A DNA stretch of 64,000 nt. Origin: Mucilaginibacter dorajii (GTDB lineage: Bacteria > Bacteroidota > Bacteroidia > Sphingobacteriales > Sphingobacteriaceae). Numbering within the stretch: position 1 is the first letter of the stretch; each line of letters opens with the position of its first letter. Shown here in pieces: positions 17,064 to 27,002 of the stretch. The notes below the pieces were generated by a model. It had not been told where the DNA came from and did no database searches. It saw only the letters and a program-made list of their open reading frames with translations. The stretch covers positions 186,001-250,000 of the forward strand of contig NZ_JANTYS010000002.1 in the NCBI RefSeq assembly GCF_024808255.1. Direction: 5' to 3'. A program made the position numbers and the translations under genes.

Positions 17064-19649
17064 ATGCCGGTAAAAGGAAATCAGTTTAAATCAAATAGTT
17101 TTAAGGACGATGATCAGCCCCGCCAAACCAGCGGTAAGGTTGATAAGGAACGGGGAATAAAAAAAGCGCTGCCCAAAATGCCGCGCTTTGATATGGAAAA
17201 CGGACGGGCGGCAAAAATAGCGGGGTTATTTTCGCTGTTATTGTCGGTTTATTTCCTCATCGCCTTTACTTCCTACCTGTTTACATGGCAGGAAGATCAG
17301 AGTTATATTTCGCAAACCAATGGCGGCTGGCATAACCTTGCCACAGGCCAAACCATGCACGAAATTGCCGATGCCGGTACACCCGTCATAGCGCAAAACT
17401 GGCTGGGTAAATTTGGCGCGCTGCTAAGCAACCAGTTCATTTATGAGTGGTTTGGGGTAGCCTCGTTCATTTTTATCTTTATATTTTTTGTATTGGGTTA
17501 CCGCCTGCTGTTTAAGGTAAGGCTTTTCTCGATGGTGAAAACCCTGGCTTATTCCATCTTTTGCATTGTATTTTTATCAACCGCAATAGGCTATTTCCAC
17601 GCGTTTATTACCGACTATCCTCACTTTTTAGAAGGTGGTTTTGGTTACTGGTGTAACCGGTTGTTAGATGCGCAGGTAGGCCCGGCCGGTACAGGCGGTC
17701 TGCTGGTATTCCTGGCCCTGGCTGTATTGGTTATCGCTTATAATATCGACTTTAAAATACCATCCCGCAAGGAAAAACCTGTTAATGCCATGGCTGTTGA
17801 CGAGGTAACACCCGAGCCGGTTGAACTGATAGACGAAGAGGATATTGATATCCCCGTTGAATGGCCCCGGGGTAACGGTAACCGCGTTAAGGATACCCTG
17901 GCCGCCCAGGTAAATGCCGTAAAGCCCGAGCCGGTGCAACAACAGCCGCCAATGGTACAAACGCCTACTTATCATGAGCCAATTGTACTAACGCCTACTA
18001 CAACCGCAAGGCACGAGCCCGAGGAAGAGGACGAGATCCCGCTTACCATCGATGTAAACCGCCCGATGCCGGAGTTGGCTGTTGAAAAGGCCGACGACGT
18101 AAAAGCACAGGAACTGGTAAACAAGTTTGGCATTTATGATCACCGGCTTGACCTGGCCTCCTACAAATTCCCCCACCTTGATCTGTTAGAGAACCACGGT
18201 TCAAACAAAATTTCGGTTAATGCCGAAGAACTGGAAGCCAACAAAAACAAAATTGTTGAAACGCTAAACCATTACAACATCGAGATTGATAAGATCAAAG
18301 CTACCATTGGGCCAACGGTTACCCTGTATGAGATTATCCCTGCACCGGGTGTGCGCATCTCCAAGATCAAAAACCTGGAGGATGATATCGCGCTGAGCCT
18401 GGCTGCTTTGGGTATCCGTATCATAGCGCCTATGCCGGGTAAGGGTACCATCGGTATCGAGGTGCCAAATTCAAGTCCCGAAATGGTTTCGATGCGGTCT
18501 ATCCTCGCTACAGAAAAATTCCAGACCACTACCATGGATCTTCCCATTGCCCTGGGTAAAACCATCAGCAACGAAGTGTTTATTGCCGATCTGGCCAAAA
18601 TGCCCCACCTTTTGGTTGCAGGTGCTACCGGCCAGGGCAAATCGGTTGGTATTAACGCCATATTGGTATCGCTGCTATTTAAAAAGCACCCTGCCGAGCT
18701 AAAGTTTGTATTGGTGGATCCTAAAAAGGTGGAGTTAACGCTTTTCCGCAAGATAGAAAGGCATTTCCTGGCCAAACTGCCCGATGAAGCCGACGCCATT
18801 ATTACCGATACCAAAAAGGTAGTGAACACGCTAAACTCGCTTTGTATTGAAATGGACCAGCGTTATGACCTGCTGAAAGACGCACAGGTACGTAACCTCA
18901 AAGAGTATAACGCCAAATTTGTTAACCGCAAAATAAGCGACCCCGAAAAACACCGTTACCTGCCATTTATTGTACTGGTAATTGATGAGTTTGCCGATTT
19001 GATGATGACCGCCGGTAAAGAGGTTGAGGTGCCTATAGCCCGTATTGCCCAGCTGGCCCGTGCGGTTGGCATCCACCTGGTAATTGCTACGCAAAGGCCA
19101 TCGGTAAATATCATTACGGGTACTATTAAGGCCAACTTTCCATCGCGTTTAGCGTTCAGGGTATTATCAAAAATAGATTCGCGTACAATATTGGATGCCG
19201 GTGGTGCCGATCAGTTGATCGGCCGTGGTGATATGTTGTTCTCAACCGGGAGCGACCTGATCCGCCTGCAATGCGCCTTTGTGGATACACCGGAGGTAGA
19301 AGCGATATCCAACTTTATTGGTGAGCAGCGCGGCTACCCTACTGCTATGTTACTACCAGAGTACGTAGGCGAAGGCGAAACCAGCAGCGCCAAGGAGTAT
19401 GATCCGGATGATCGCGACCCGATGTTTGAAGAAGCCGCGCGTTTAATTGTGCTGCATCAGCAGGGATCAACCTCATTAATTCAGCGTAAAATGAAATTGG
19501 GTTATAACCGTGCCGGTCGTATTATCGACCAGTTGGAAGCCGCCGGTATTGTTGGCGCTTTTGAAGGCAGCAAGGCCCGCGATGTGCTTTATCCCGATGA
19601 ATATAGCCTGGAACGCTACCTGGAAACTTTACAGAAACCTAAAGATTAA
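17064..19649 (+). CDS. ftsK: DNA translocase FtsK/SpoIIIE family
   Basis: An 861-residue septal DNA pump that moves chromosome termini across the closing division septum. The N-terminal 230 residues hold four membrane helices (for example IAGLFSLLLSVYFLIAFTSY). Next is a low-complexity acidic/proline linker (about 235-340), then the RecA-like motor. Its Walker A GATGQGKS lies near residue 520 and its Walker B VLVIDEFAD near 637. The last 65 residues form the winged-helix gamma domain (LIQRKMKLGYNRAGRIIDQL) that reads KOPS polarity signals. Length fits Bacteroidota FtsK. A lolA-like gene follows 70 bases downstream on the same strand. Confidence 0.95.
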   Translation: MPVKGNQFKSNSFKDDDQPRQTSGKVDKERGIKKALPKMPRFDMENGRAAKIAGLFSLLLSVYFLIAFTSYLFTWQEDQSYISQTNGGWHNLATGQTMHEIADAGTPVIAQNWLGKFGALLSNQFIYEWFGVASFIFIFIFFVLGYRLLFKVRLFSMVKTLAYSIFCIVFLSTAIGYFHAFITDYPHFLEGGFGYWCNRLLDAQVGPAGTGGLLVFLALAVLVIAYNIDFKIPSRKEKPVNAMAVDEVTPEPVELIDEEDIDIPVEWPRGNGNRVKDTLAAQVNAVKPEPVQQQPPMVQTPTYHEPIVLTPTTTARHEPEEEDEIPLTIDVNRPMPELAVEKADDVKAQELVNKFGIYDHRLDLASYKFPHLDLLENHGSNKISVNAEELEANKNKIVETLNHYNIEIDKIKATIGPTVTLYEIIPAPGVRISKIKNLEDDIALSLAALGIRIIAPMPGKGTIGIEVPNSSPEMVSMRSILATEKFQTTTMDLPIALGKTISNEVFIADLAKMPHLLVAGATGQGKSVGINAILVSLLFKKHPAELKFVLVDPKKVELTLFRKIERHFLAKLPDEADAIITDTKKVVNTLNSLCIEMDQRYDLLKDAQVRNLKEYNAKFVNRKISDPEKHRYLPFIVLVIDEFADLMMTAGKEVEVPIARIAQLARAVGIHLVIATQRPSVNIITGTIKANFPSRLAFRVLSKIDSRTILDAGGADQLIGRGDMLFSTGSDLIRLQCAFVDTPEVEAISNFIGEQRGYPTAMLLPEYVGEGETSSAKEYDPDDRDPMFEEAARLIVLHQQGSTSLIQRKMKLGYNRAGRIIDQLEAAGIVGAFEGSKARDVLYPDEYSLERYLETLQKPKD

Positions 19650-19719
19650 ACCAAAAACAATTTCTTTGCTCTAACCTTTAACTATAATAACATTTTAGTT
19701 GTTGAACATAAAACAACCC

Positions 19720-20397
19720 ATGAAAAAAACAATCCTATATACCCTGTTAGCTTTAAGTACCTGTACTACCGCATTTGCCCAAAAAGACGCCCAGGCCAAG
19801 GCCATCCTTGCCCAGGTAAGTCAAAAATATAAATCGTATGACGTAATTAAGGCCGATTTTAGTTTAACGTTAGATAACCAGCAGGCCGGCGTTAAAGAAA
19901 CCCAAACCGGAACCCTGATATCAAAAGCGAAAGCCGGTAAGTATAAAGTTACCCTGTACAGTTCGGCAGCCGTCAAAGATGTGGATAAAGAGATCATCAG
20001 CGATGGTAAGAGCCAATGGACTTATCTTAAAAAAGATAAAGAAGTGCAGGTTGGCGATGCAGCCAAGGGCGGCGAAGGCATAAGCAACCCTTCGCAAATC
20101 TTTACCATTTACGAAAAGGGCTACAAATACCTGTACACAGGCGAACAAAAGATTGCCGGCAAAACATACCAGGTAATTGACCTGACCCCCGAGAACGAAA
20201 AACAAACCATTTTTAAGGTGAGGTTACTGGTTGATAAGGTAAAAAAACAAATTTACAGCGCCCTTTTGTTTGATAAAAACGGTAACAAGTATAACTATAC
20301 TGTAAAAGCATTTACGCCAAATGCCCCCATCCCCGATAGCACGTTTGGTTGGGACGCCAAAGCACACCCCGGTGTTGAAGTGGTGGACCTGCGGTAG
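19720..20397 (+). CDS. LolA-like outer-membrane lipoprotein carrier
   Basis: A 225-residue periplasmic protein. Signal peptide MKKTILYTLLALSTCTTAFAQ. The mature part fits the LolA fold: helix AKAILAQVSQKYKSYDVIKA, then FSLTLDNQ strands, ISDGKSQWTYLKKDKEVQV and the C-terminal IFKVRLLVDKVKKQIYSALL. LolA carries lipoproteins from the LolCDE complex to the outer membrane. Bacteroidota have several LolA-like paralogues and this one could serve another lipid. ATG at 19720 is chosen over the upstream TTG at 19699. Pairing with ftsK is common in this phylum. A terminator follows. Confidence 0.85.
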   Translation: MKKTILYTLLALSTCTTAFAQKDAQAKAILAQVSQKYKSYDVIKADFSLTLDNQQAGVKETQTGTLISKAKAGKYKVTLYSSAAVKDVDKEIISDGKSQWTYLKKDKEVQVGDAAKGGEGISNPSQIFTIYEKGYKYLYTGEQKIAGKTYQVIDLTPENEKQTIFKVRLLVDKVKKQIYSALLFDKNGNKYNYTVKAFTPNAPIPDSTFGWDAKAHPGVEVVDLR

Positions 20398-20430
20398 ATT
20401 TGAGATGTGAGATTTGAGATATTAGACTTT

Positions 20431-20465
20431 AACGGCGATGATTTTAGGGATCACCGCCGTTTTTG
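20431..20465 (+). terminator. Terminator of the ftsK-lolA unit
   Basis: AACGGCG (20431-20437) pairs with CGCCGTT (20455-20461), followed by TTTTG, 34 bases past the lolA stop codon. Confidence 0.65.
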
Positions 20466-20490
20466 TTGAGGTAAATATTACAAAATGCCA

Positions 20491-20574
20491 TGCCGAACTT
20501 GTTTCGGCACCCCACTTGTTAAGTATACTTCATGCTGAACACCTGTCCTGTGGGGTCATGAAACAAGGTCAGGA
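20491..20574. repeat. Imperfect palindrome, CGAACTTGTTTCGGCA type
   Basis: TGCCGAACTTGTTTCGGCAC (from 20491) pairs imperfectly with the complement of 20551-20574. It continues into AGGATGACTT, the usual border of this dispersed Bacteroidota repeat. Non-coding. Confidence 0.5.
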
Positions 20575-20673
20575 TGACTTCTTTTTTTAATTTGCTATGG
20601 GCAGACTGTCGAAGCACGCGGGTAAAGGCCTCTGCACACGAGCCTTCGACATACTACCCATGACAAGTCCACC

Positions 20674-20758
20674 ATGTCATTGCGAGGCACGAAGCAATCG
20701 CATGCTCTACAGGGCGGATCTGCATAGTTCGCGATTGCTTCGTTCCTCGCAATGACAT
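20674..20758. repeat. MITE-like palindrome GTCATTGCGAGG, copy 1
   Basis: An 85-bp element. Left arm ATGTCATTGCGAGG-ACGAAGCAATCG, right arm CGATTGCTTCGT-CCTCGCAATGACAT, with a short centre containing ACAGGGCGGATCTGCATAG. Five further copies are in this window. Confidence 0.8.
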
Positions 20759-20885
20759 AGCTTTATATTGTCATTTCACCTTCAGAATTTCGCGAAATTT
20801 TATCACTCAGACTGACAGGCCCTCCTACCTCAAAATACAATACGTCTACTCTCAACTACGATTCTATTGTCCTTTAAATAACCTT

Positions 20886-23800
20886 TTACGGCTTCACTGT
20901 CATTCTTCCCCCTACCGAATGGGCGTTAAACTCTGGTGCATACATGCTTTGTACGCAGGTGATCCCCGTTGAAAAACTGCCTGGCTGCACTACCCTTAAA
21001 TTGTATTCAAACACGTAGTTACCTTTATTTAAATAGCTTATGAAAAAGTTGGTAGCTACATCTTTGGTTACCTGGTAATAGTACAATCCATCCTGGTATT
21101 TATAGGTTGATAGCGCGTCTTCGGGTTCGGTACCTGATGGGCGCATATCTTTTAACTGCACGTATTCAAAATCACGGTCGGCCTTCAGGTACACCACCAC
21201 TTTTAACACATCGCCGGTTTTAGGCTGATGATTAGCATCTACCGCTGTAAGTACAGAGCCGGTTGCTGTTTGCTTTTTGATGAAATACTTTCGCTCCAGG
21301 TGTATATTGGTTTGCGCCGATGTTATTTTATCCAGGTTTTCTAAATACTGCCAGTGAAGTGCGCCCCAGCTAATAGAGTTGCCGCTATTCTTCAACTCCA
21401 CTTTGCCTAAAGCCGGTTTTATTTGTTCATCAGTCCAGCTTGCTTTGATGTAGCCCGTCTCTGCATCGGCTTTTATACCGGATTTCAATTCATCAAGTGG
21501 CTTGCCATCAAGTTTTATTGAAGTACCCGCATCCGTCGAAAGCAAATTGCTGCCATTAAGCAATAAAGCGTAACACGCCGCCGCCGTTGCCTTGGTACTT
21601 TGCCAATTGGTGGTTTGTTTGTTGCGCAACAGCCATATCTTCATTTCATCAACGGCTTTGTTGTTGTTGCCAGCTTCGGTAAATAACTCAATCATCAGGC
21701 TTTGTGTTTCTACCGGCGACTCGTACCAATAATATCCCTGCTTATTGGCAGCCCAATACATCCCTAAATCATCAGATTGCCGCGCGTTTTCAAGTAATGA
21801 TTTGATGATAACTTCAGCTACCTGCGCTTTTTTATTACGCAGCATGGTTAATGCTATCAAGGCCTGCTCATATACCTTTTTGTGCACCCACTGTTTTTGG
21901 GCAAGATTTAGGTAATTGGCCAGCAATACCTGCTGTTCATGGCTTAAGGCGCGGGCGGTAAAATAACTTTGGGTATAATAGCTATGAATCTCTAAAGAAC
22001 TCAATTCGCGCGTATCATAGCTTTTTGAAGACTGCCTAAGAGCCGCATCGGCCACAAGTTGCTGATCAAGATAGGTCATTGCTTTATCAGCTATATTTTT
22101 CAGGCCGAGGTTTGACAGATCGGCTATACCGAGGTGATATAACTGACCAATACCGGCCAATATATCCTGGGTTATATAACGGTCGGCACGGTCGCCTCCA
22201 AACCAAGCGAAACCGCCATCGGGCAGCTGCCGTTGCTGCAATTTATCAAGATTGGCTTGCAGCTCATAGCTCATTTTGTTTAAATCAAAAAGCAACGCAA
22301 TCCGTTTCTTTTGTTCGGTTTCGCTAAGAGCATCGCGCAGCCAGGGTGTTTCTTCCAGTAGGGTAGCTTTCAGGTCCTGGTTCTTTTCAAGATTTGAAAG
22401 CAACTCATCGCTGTTACCGGCCTTCCACCTATCAAACACTTGTTTAATTACGGGCATCTTGATTATTAGGTTACTTGCCAGACTGTTGGCATAATAACGG
22501 TTAAATGTCTGTTCCGAGCATTCGTACGGATACTCCATCATATATGGCAAGGCCTGTACCGCGTACCATGCCGGGTTTTGCGTGTACTCTAAGGTTAAGG
22601 TTTTACTTTTTAACGTAGTACTGGTTTGTTTAAGCAGTTTATCAAAAGTAAAAGCCCTGGCTTGGCCTACACGCACCATCATCGGCATCGACTCGGTAAC
22701 CAACATGCGGTTTGACAATACCGGCAGAGTATTCTCTTCCCCATCGCTGTATTGGTCGGCCTGGGCTGTAATGCGGTAAGTTAAGGCATCTAAGCCGACC
22801 GGGATAACCAATTTAAATGATATCGCTTTGTTGGTAGCCGCATCAAGTGCAAAAGCTTGTTTGGCATCGGCAGCGTTGGCCAGCAATTGTACCGGCTGCA
22901 TATTAAGCCCGTTAAATAGTTTCAGTTCAACATTGCCTTTTAAAGCCGATGCCGTTAGGTTAGCCACCGTTGCCGAAACAATGATAGTATCGCCCTCCCG
23001 TAAAAAGCGGGGCGTGGTTGTGATAATACTAAGCTGTTTTTGGGTAATTATTTCGCGCTCAATGTAGCCTGATTTCAAGTCCTTTGTATGGGCAAAAGCC
23101 TTAAACCGCCAGCTGGTCAGCGATTCGGGAATGGTAAAATCAATCAGGATATTTCCCTGATCATCGGTGCGCAGCTGTGGGTAAAAAAAGGCAGTTTCTG
23201 CAAAATTTTTCCGAACTGCAACCGTGCCGCCGCCAGGATTTGCCTGATCTCCATAATTGTCAACCAGTTGAACACTTTTGAGAACATCTGCAGGCAGGTT
23301 CATGCTATTATACTCAGTAATATCGGCTTTTTTGTAAGTACCGTAGCCTACACTCACTTCCCTTGCCAGAACCTTTTCTTTTCTTTGTTGCCCTGGACTT
23401 GCTACGGCAAGTCCAGGCGTAATTTCATCATAGGCCATGAATACCCTGTTCGGTTCGGCATAAGCACCAAACGTACCAAGCTGTTCATACACCCGATTGG
23501 CGGGATTAAAATAATAGTTTTTGTAGTTTAACGCATGAGTGCTCCATTGCTCGGTAATATTCCGGCTCCAGTTGTAATTAAAAGGCAGGTAATAGTTTTG
23601 GTTTAATATGCCGTTCCAGCTATTACCGCCGCCATAAATGGCATCCAATGAAGCATCATATAAGCCTGCAACCATTTCAGCAACTTGCTTAGGGTTGTTT
23701 TTGTCTGATACCTGTAATTTCCATTGTTCTTTTTCGCCGGGTTGCAACTTGTTTCTAAAAGTGAGTAATTTAATATCAAGCCCATCGTCACTATTGCTAT

Positions 23801-26800
23801 TGATAAGTTCGCTCCTGTTATACAAGCGGTTATCTTTAACCATCAAAAACTGTATGCTTACATTTTTTTCGGTCCTATTTACAGGTACTTTAATCACTTG
23901 CTGATTTCCGCCTGAAACGGTTAGCCATTTAAACGATACCAGGCCTGTTTCATTAAACTTCTCCATCAGCACCCGGCTTTCGTTGCCTGTACCAAGCCAA
24001 AATTCGGCAAAGCTTTTATCTGTCGCATCTTTGTTAACATACCTGACCCAATCATCTGCATCTGATGGTTTTGCAGGTTTGTTTAACACATTTACAAAGT
24101 AGGTTTCAGAAACAGTATCGCCGTTTAAGCTTTGAGCGCTGATAACCAATTTATAATAACCTGTAGGTTGTGTACCTAAATTCCGGGTGTCGAAAATTGC
24201 CGCAATATTGCCGTCAGTTTTTAAACTAAGCGCGGAAATTTCCCGGATAACCGGCCATTTATTCCTTTGATCTTCATTGTCTTCGGCAAATTCAGGAAAA
24301 TCGGTTTTATAGTTCTCTTTACTCAATAAGTACTGATCGGGCTTGTTCCACAAGCGTTTTTTTAATAATTGAACAGGCGGCTTTAGCGAATAAACTCTTA
24401 AGGTCATTTGCCCACTTTGCCTAACACCGCTAAGATTAGTTAGCGTAGCCGCTATAGAGGTAGTATCGCCTGTTTTAAGCTGCAAAGGCACTTTTGATCT
24501 AATCTCCAGGTTACCAACCCCCAGGAGTATGGATGTACTCGCGGTTTGGGTTTCGCCACTGCTGCTTGTTACATCGGCACTGGTTACAAAATCATAACGC
24601 AGGTTTCTATCGCTGGCATCATCAACCAGAGCTTTAAACTTTACTTCAAACTCACCCCTGTCGTTAGTTTTAATGGTATCGGCAGTAATTTCCCGGTCAT
24701 AAGTGCCTCTGTAGTTATAACGGTTATAATTAATTATCTGTGGGTTGCGGCTAACACGATAAGCCACCCGTGCCTGCGACAAGCCGTAACCAGAATAAGC
24801 GGTAACCCTGCCATGTATAGTTACCGAATCACCGGGTTTATAGGTTTCTTTAACAGGCAAAAAACTGACCGCAAATCCCGGTCGCTTATATTCTTCTACC
24901 CTGATAAATTTATTACCATAAGGAGTAGTAATCACAACCGAACCGTTAAGGATATTCTGGGGAATAACAAATGTGCCGCCAAACGATCCAAACTCGTTCG
25001 TTGAAACCGGCAGACTTGTAAATTGCTTACCGTTATTATCTTTTATATTAACCGATAAGTTTTCGTTAACCAACAAACTGCTTTTACCATTCTGCACGTT
25101 TAGGCATAATCCCTTAAAATAAACAGTTTGCCCGGGGCGATAAATTTCCCTATCGGTAAAAAATACTGTTCTTTTAAATGCAGGCACCCGGTTATTGAAA
25201 CCACTCCAATATCTCCTGTTCCAATATAAGGTATCGGTGGCGGTAGTAAGCTTAACCGAGTAACCATTTTGTGTATTCAGGTTAAAAAACGCGGCTCCAT
25301 TTTGGTCGGTACTTTGCTGCATAGTTTCTGCCACGGTAACCTGTACACCTGGTAAAGGCGCTCCCGTTTCTCTATCCATCACATTGATCTGTGTGTGGGT
25401 AGCGTTGTTGTTGCGGCTTGCAAATGCCAATTGGCTTACTTTAAACGTGGCAAACTGTAATAATTCAGGGTCGGTAGATAATGAGTCCTCTACAATAAGC
25501 GCGTAAATGCCTTTCTTTAAGGGGTCTATTTTAAATTCTGTTGAATGGGAACGATAATCATCGGTACCGGGCAGGTGCAGGGTTTCGATCTTTATGGGTT
25601 TCAGTTTTTTTAAATAAGCAATTACCGGCAAAAGTGGCTGAATGTAAGTGTTGCTTTGCCCATACCTCTCATCGCGCATGGCGGCAAGCTCATTGTACTG
25701 GCTTGCCCATATTTTATAAAGCGTTATTTTTGCGGTTTTAACGTTTCGGTAATTTAGCAGGGCCAGCAAAGGCTTTCCCGGCAGGTTAATATCTTCGGTA
25801 ATGGCAGAGATATCCGTTTGGTGAATTTGTTTTATAAAGTTAGCGGCATTGTTACCGCCCAGGCTTTTGGGGTACACTGCCACCGCTTTGTTAAAATAGC
25901 TCAAGGCTGTTTTTAAACTATCCCTTTCCATATAATATCGGCCTTGTAACACAAGGGCATCGGCACTAACAGGGCTCGAAGAAAAACTGGTCGTAATTTT
26001 TTGCAGGGCATTTAAGTAAAGTGAGTCTTTTTGTGGTATTTGAGCATTGGCATAAACAAACTCCAGCCGTTTGAGGTCAAGATCGGCAAGGGCATCTGTT
26101 TGTTGTTTTTGCAGATGAAAAAGCGTAGCCTGTTGCAGATATTTTATCCCTTTGTAAAAGTTTGAACCTGTATCTGCGGTGGCAACTTGTAGTTGCGCAA
26201 ATACGCGGTTACCGGCAAAAAACTGCAGATCATTTAATGTGAACGCAAGACGTGGTTTGGTAATGCCCGCTTCTTCTTTCAGAAAAAAATCAAACGCGCG
26301 GTGTACCAGCAAATCATATAAAGTAGGCCTAAAGCCTCGGGATGTGCTATCCCCTTGTAAAGCTCCATCAAGTACACTTATAGGCGTATTTTGTTCCTTC
26401 GAAAAGTCGGCCAGGGAAAGCTCATATAAATTAGCGGTGTGATTAATCAGCGTTTGAACATCCCAGTTGGTAAAATCCGCATCGGGATGCAGCAATTTAC
26501 TGCGCTGTATAATGCGATACCGATTTTGCTGATAATAACTCCAATACAATTGCGCCAACAGCGACTGTAAAACAGGCTTAACCGGGTAGGCCGACTGTTT
26601 AATACGCTGGTTAAAAGCTTTAATATTACTTACCTGCTCATCATCATCTAACACTGCTTGCAAGCTAACCCTGTAAATGGCAGCCTTTATTTGTTGCGGA
26701 GCGTTATTATTTTTTATGGCGATAAAATCAAGCTGATCAATAGCATCTTTTGCCGATTTTGGCAAATCAGACTTCATTAGCGTATCTATTTTTGCGCTAA

Positions 26801-26897
26801 GGATGTTGTAGTTTGTTTGGGCGTTTGCAAATGTGAAGCAAAATAGAAAAACGACCGCGACAAGGCATTTTAATTTATTGATAAGGTAAGATGTCAT
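20886..26897 (-). CDS. Bacterial alpha-2-macroglobulin with thioester motif
   Basis: A 2003-residue secreted protein. Signal peptide to FANAQ, then an alpha-helical repeat region (about 30-370), macroglobulin-type beta domains including a VMDRETGAPLPGVQV carboxypeptidase-regulatory-like segment, the bait/MG region, and the thioester motif CSEQ at residues 1460-1463 within YECSEQTFNRYY. After it come the alpha-toroid thioester domain (LPDGGFAWFGGDRADRYITQ) and C-terminal MG domains. The family traps proteases by covalent attachment. No penicillin-binding protein 1C gene lies beside it, unlike the enterobacterial pair. It has no lipobox and is likely periplasmic. Confidence 0.92.
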   Translation of the reverse strand: MTSYLINKLKCLVAVVFLFCFTFANAQTNYNILSAKIDTLMKSDLPKSAKDAIDQLDFIAIKNNNAPQQIKAAIYRVSLQAVLDDDEQVSNIKAFNQRIKQSAYPVKPVLQSLLAQLYWSYYQQNRYRIIQRSKLLHPDADFTNWDVQTLINHTANLYELSLADFSKEQNTPISVLDGALQGDSTSRGFRPTLYDLLVHRAFDFFLKEEAGITKPRLAFTLNDLQFFAGNRVFAQLQVATADTGSNFYKGIKYLQQATLFHLQKQQTDALADLDLKRLEFVYANAQIPQKDSLYLNALQKITTSFSSSPVSADALVLQGRYYMERDSLKTALSYFNKAVAVYPKSLGGNNAANFIKQIHQTDISAITEDINLPGKPLLALLNYRNVKTAKITLYKIWASQYNELAAMRDERYGQSNTYIQPLLPVIAYLKKLKPIKIETLHLPGTDDYRSHSTEFKIDPLKKGIYALIVEDSLSTDPELLQFATFKVSQLAFASRNNNATHTQINVMDRETGAPLPGVQVTVAETMQQSTDQNGAAFFNLNTQNGYSVKLTTATDTLYWNRRYWSGFNNRVPAFKRTVFFTDREIYRPGQTVYFKGLCLNVQNGKSSLLVNENLSVNIKDNNGKQFTSLPVSTNEFGSFGGTFVIPQNILNGSVVITTPYGNKFIRVEEYKRPGFAVSFLPVKETYKPGDSVTIHGRVTAYSGYGLSQARVAYRVSRNPQIINYNRYNYRGTYDREITADTIKTNDRGEFEVKFKALVDDASDRNLRYDFVTSADVTSSSGETQTASTSILLGVGNLEIRSKVPLQLKTGDTTSIAATLTNLSGVRQSGQMTLRVYSLKPPVQLLKKRLWNKPDQYLLSKENYKTDFPEFAEDNEDQRNKWPVIREISALSLKTDGNIAAIFDTRNLGTQPTGYYKLVISAQSLNGDTVSETYFVNVLNKPAKPSDADDWVRYVNKDATDKSFAEFWLGTGNESRVLMEKFNETGLVSFKWLTVSGGNQQVIKVPVNRTEKNVSIQFLMVKDNRLYNRSELINSNSDDGLDIKLLTFRNKLQPGEKEQWKLQVSDKNNPKQVAEMVAGLYDASLDAIYGGGNSWNGILNQNYYLPFNYNWSRNITEQWSTHALNYKNYYFNPANRVYEQLGTFGAYAEPNRVFMAYDEITPGLAVASPGQQRKEKVLAREVSVGYGTYKKADITEYNSMNLPADVLKSVQLVDNYGDQANPGGGTVAVRKNFAETAFFYPQLRTDDQGNILIDFTIPESLTSWRFKAFAHTKDLKSGYIEREIITQKQLSIITTTPRFLREGDTIIVSATVANLTASALKGNVELKLFNGLNMQPVQLLANAADAKQAFALDAATNKAISFKLVIPVGLDALTYRITAQADQYSDGEENTLPVLSNRMLVTESMPMMVRVGQARAFTFDKLLKQTSTTLKSKTLTLEYTQNPAWYAVQALPYMMEYPYECSEQTFNRYYANSLASNLIIKMPVIKQVFDRWKAGNSDELLSNLEKNQDLKATLLEETPWLRDALSETEQKKRIALLFDLNKMSYELQANLDKLQQRQLPDGGFAWFGGDRADRYITQDILAGIGQLYHLGIADLSNLGLKNIADKAMTYLDQQLVADAALRQSSKSYDTRELSSLEIHSYYTQSYFTARALSHEQQVLLANYLNLAQKQWVHKKVYEQALIALTMLRNKKAQVAEVIIKSLLENARQSDDLGMYWAANKQGYYWYESPVETQSLMIELFTEAGNNNKAVDEMKIWLLRNKQTTNWQSTKATAAACYALLLNGSNLLSTDAGTSIKLDGKPLDELKSGIKADAETGYIKASWTDEQIKPALGKVELKNSGNSISWGALHWQYLENLDKITSAQTNIHLERKYFIKKQTATGSVLTAVDANHQPKTGDVLKVVVYLKADRDFEYVQLKDMRPSGTEPEDALSTYKYQDGLYYYQVTKDVATNFFISYLNKGNYVFEYNLRVVQPGSFSTGITCVQSMYAPEFNAHSVGGRMTVKP

Positions 26898-27002
26898 GTT
26901 GTTAAGGCTATAGTTGTTGAAATAACTCTTTATCTGCTGTTTTATTATCAGATGCAGATAGATTCAATTTTCCATAACATATTATTTTTCACATCACCGC
27001 AA

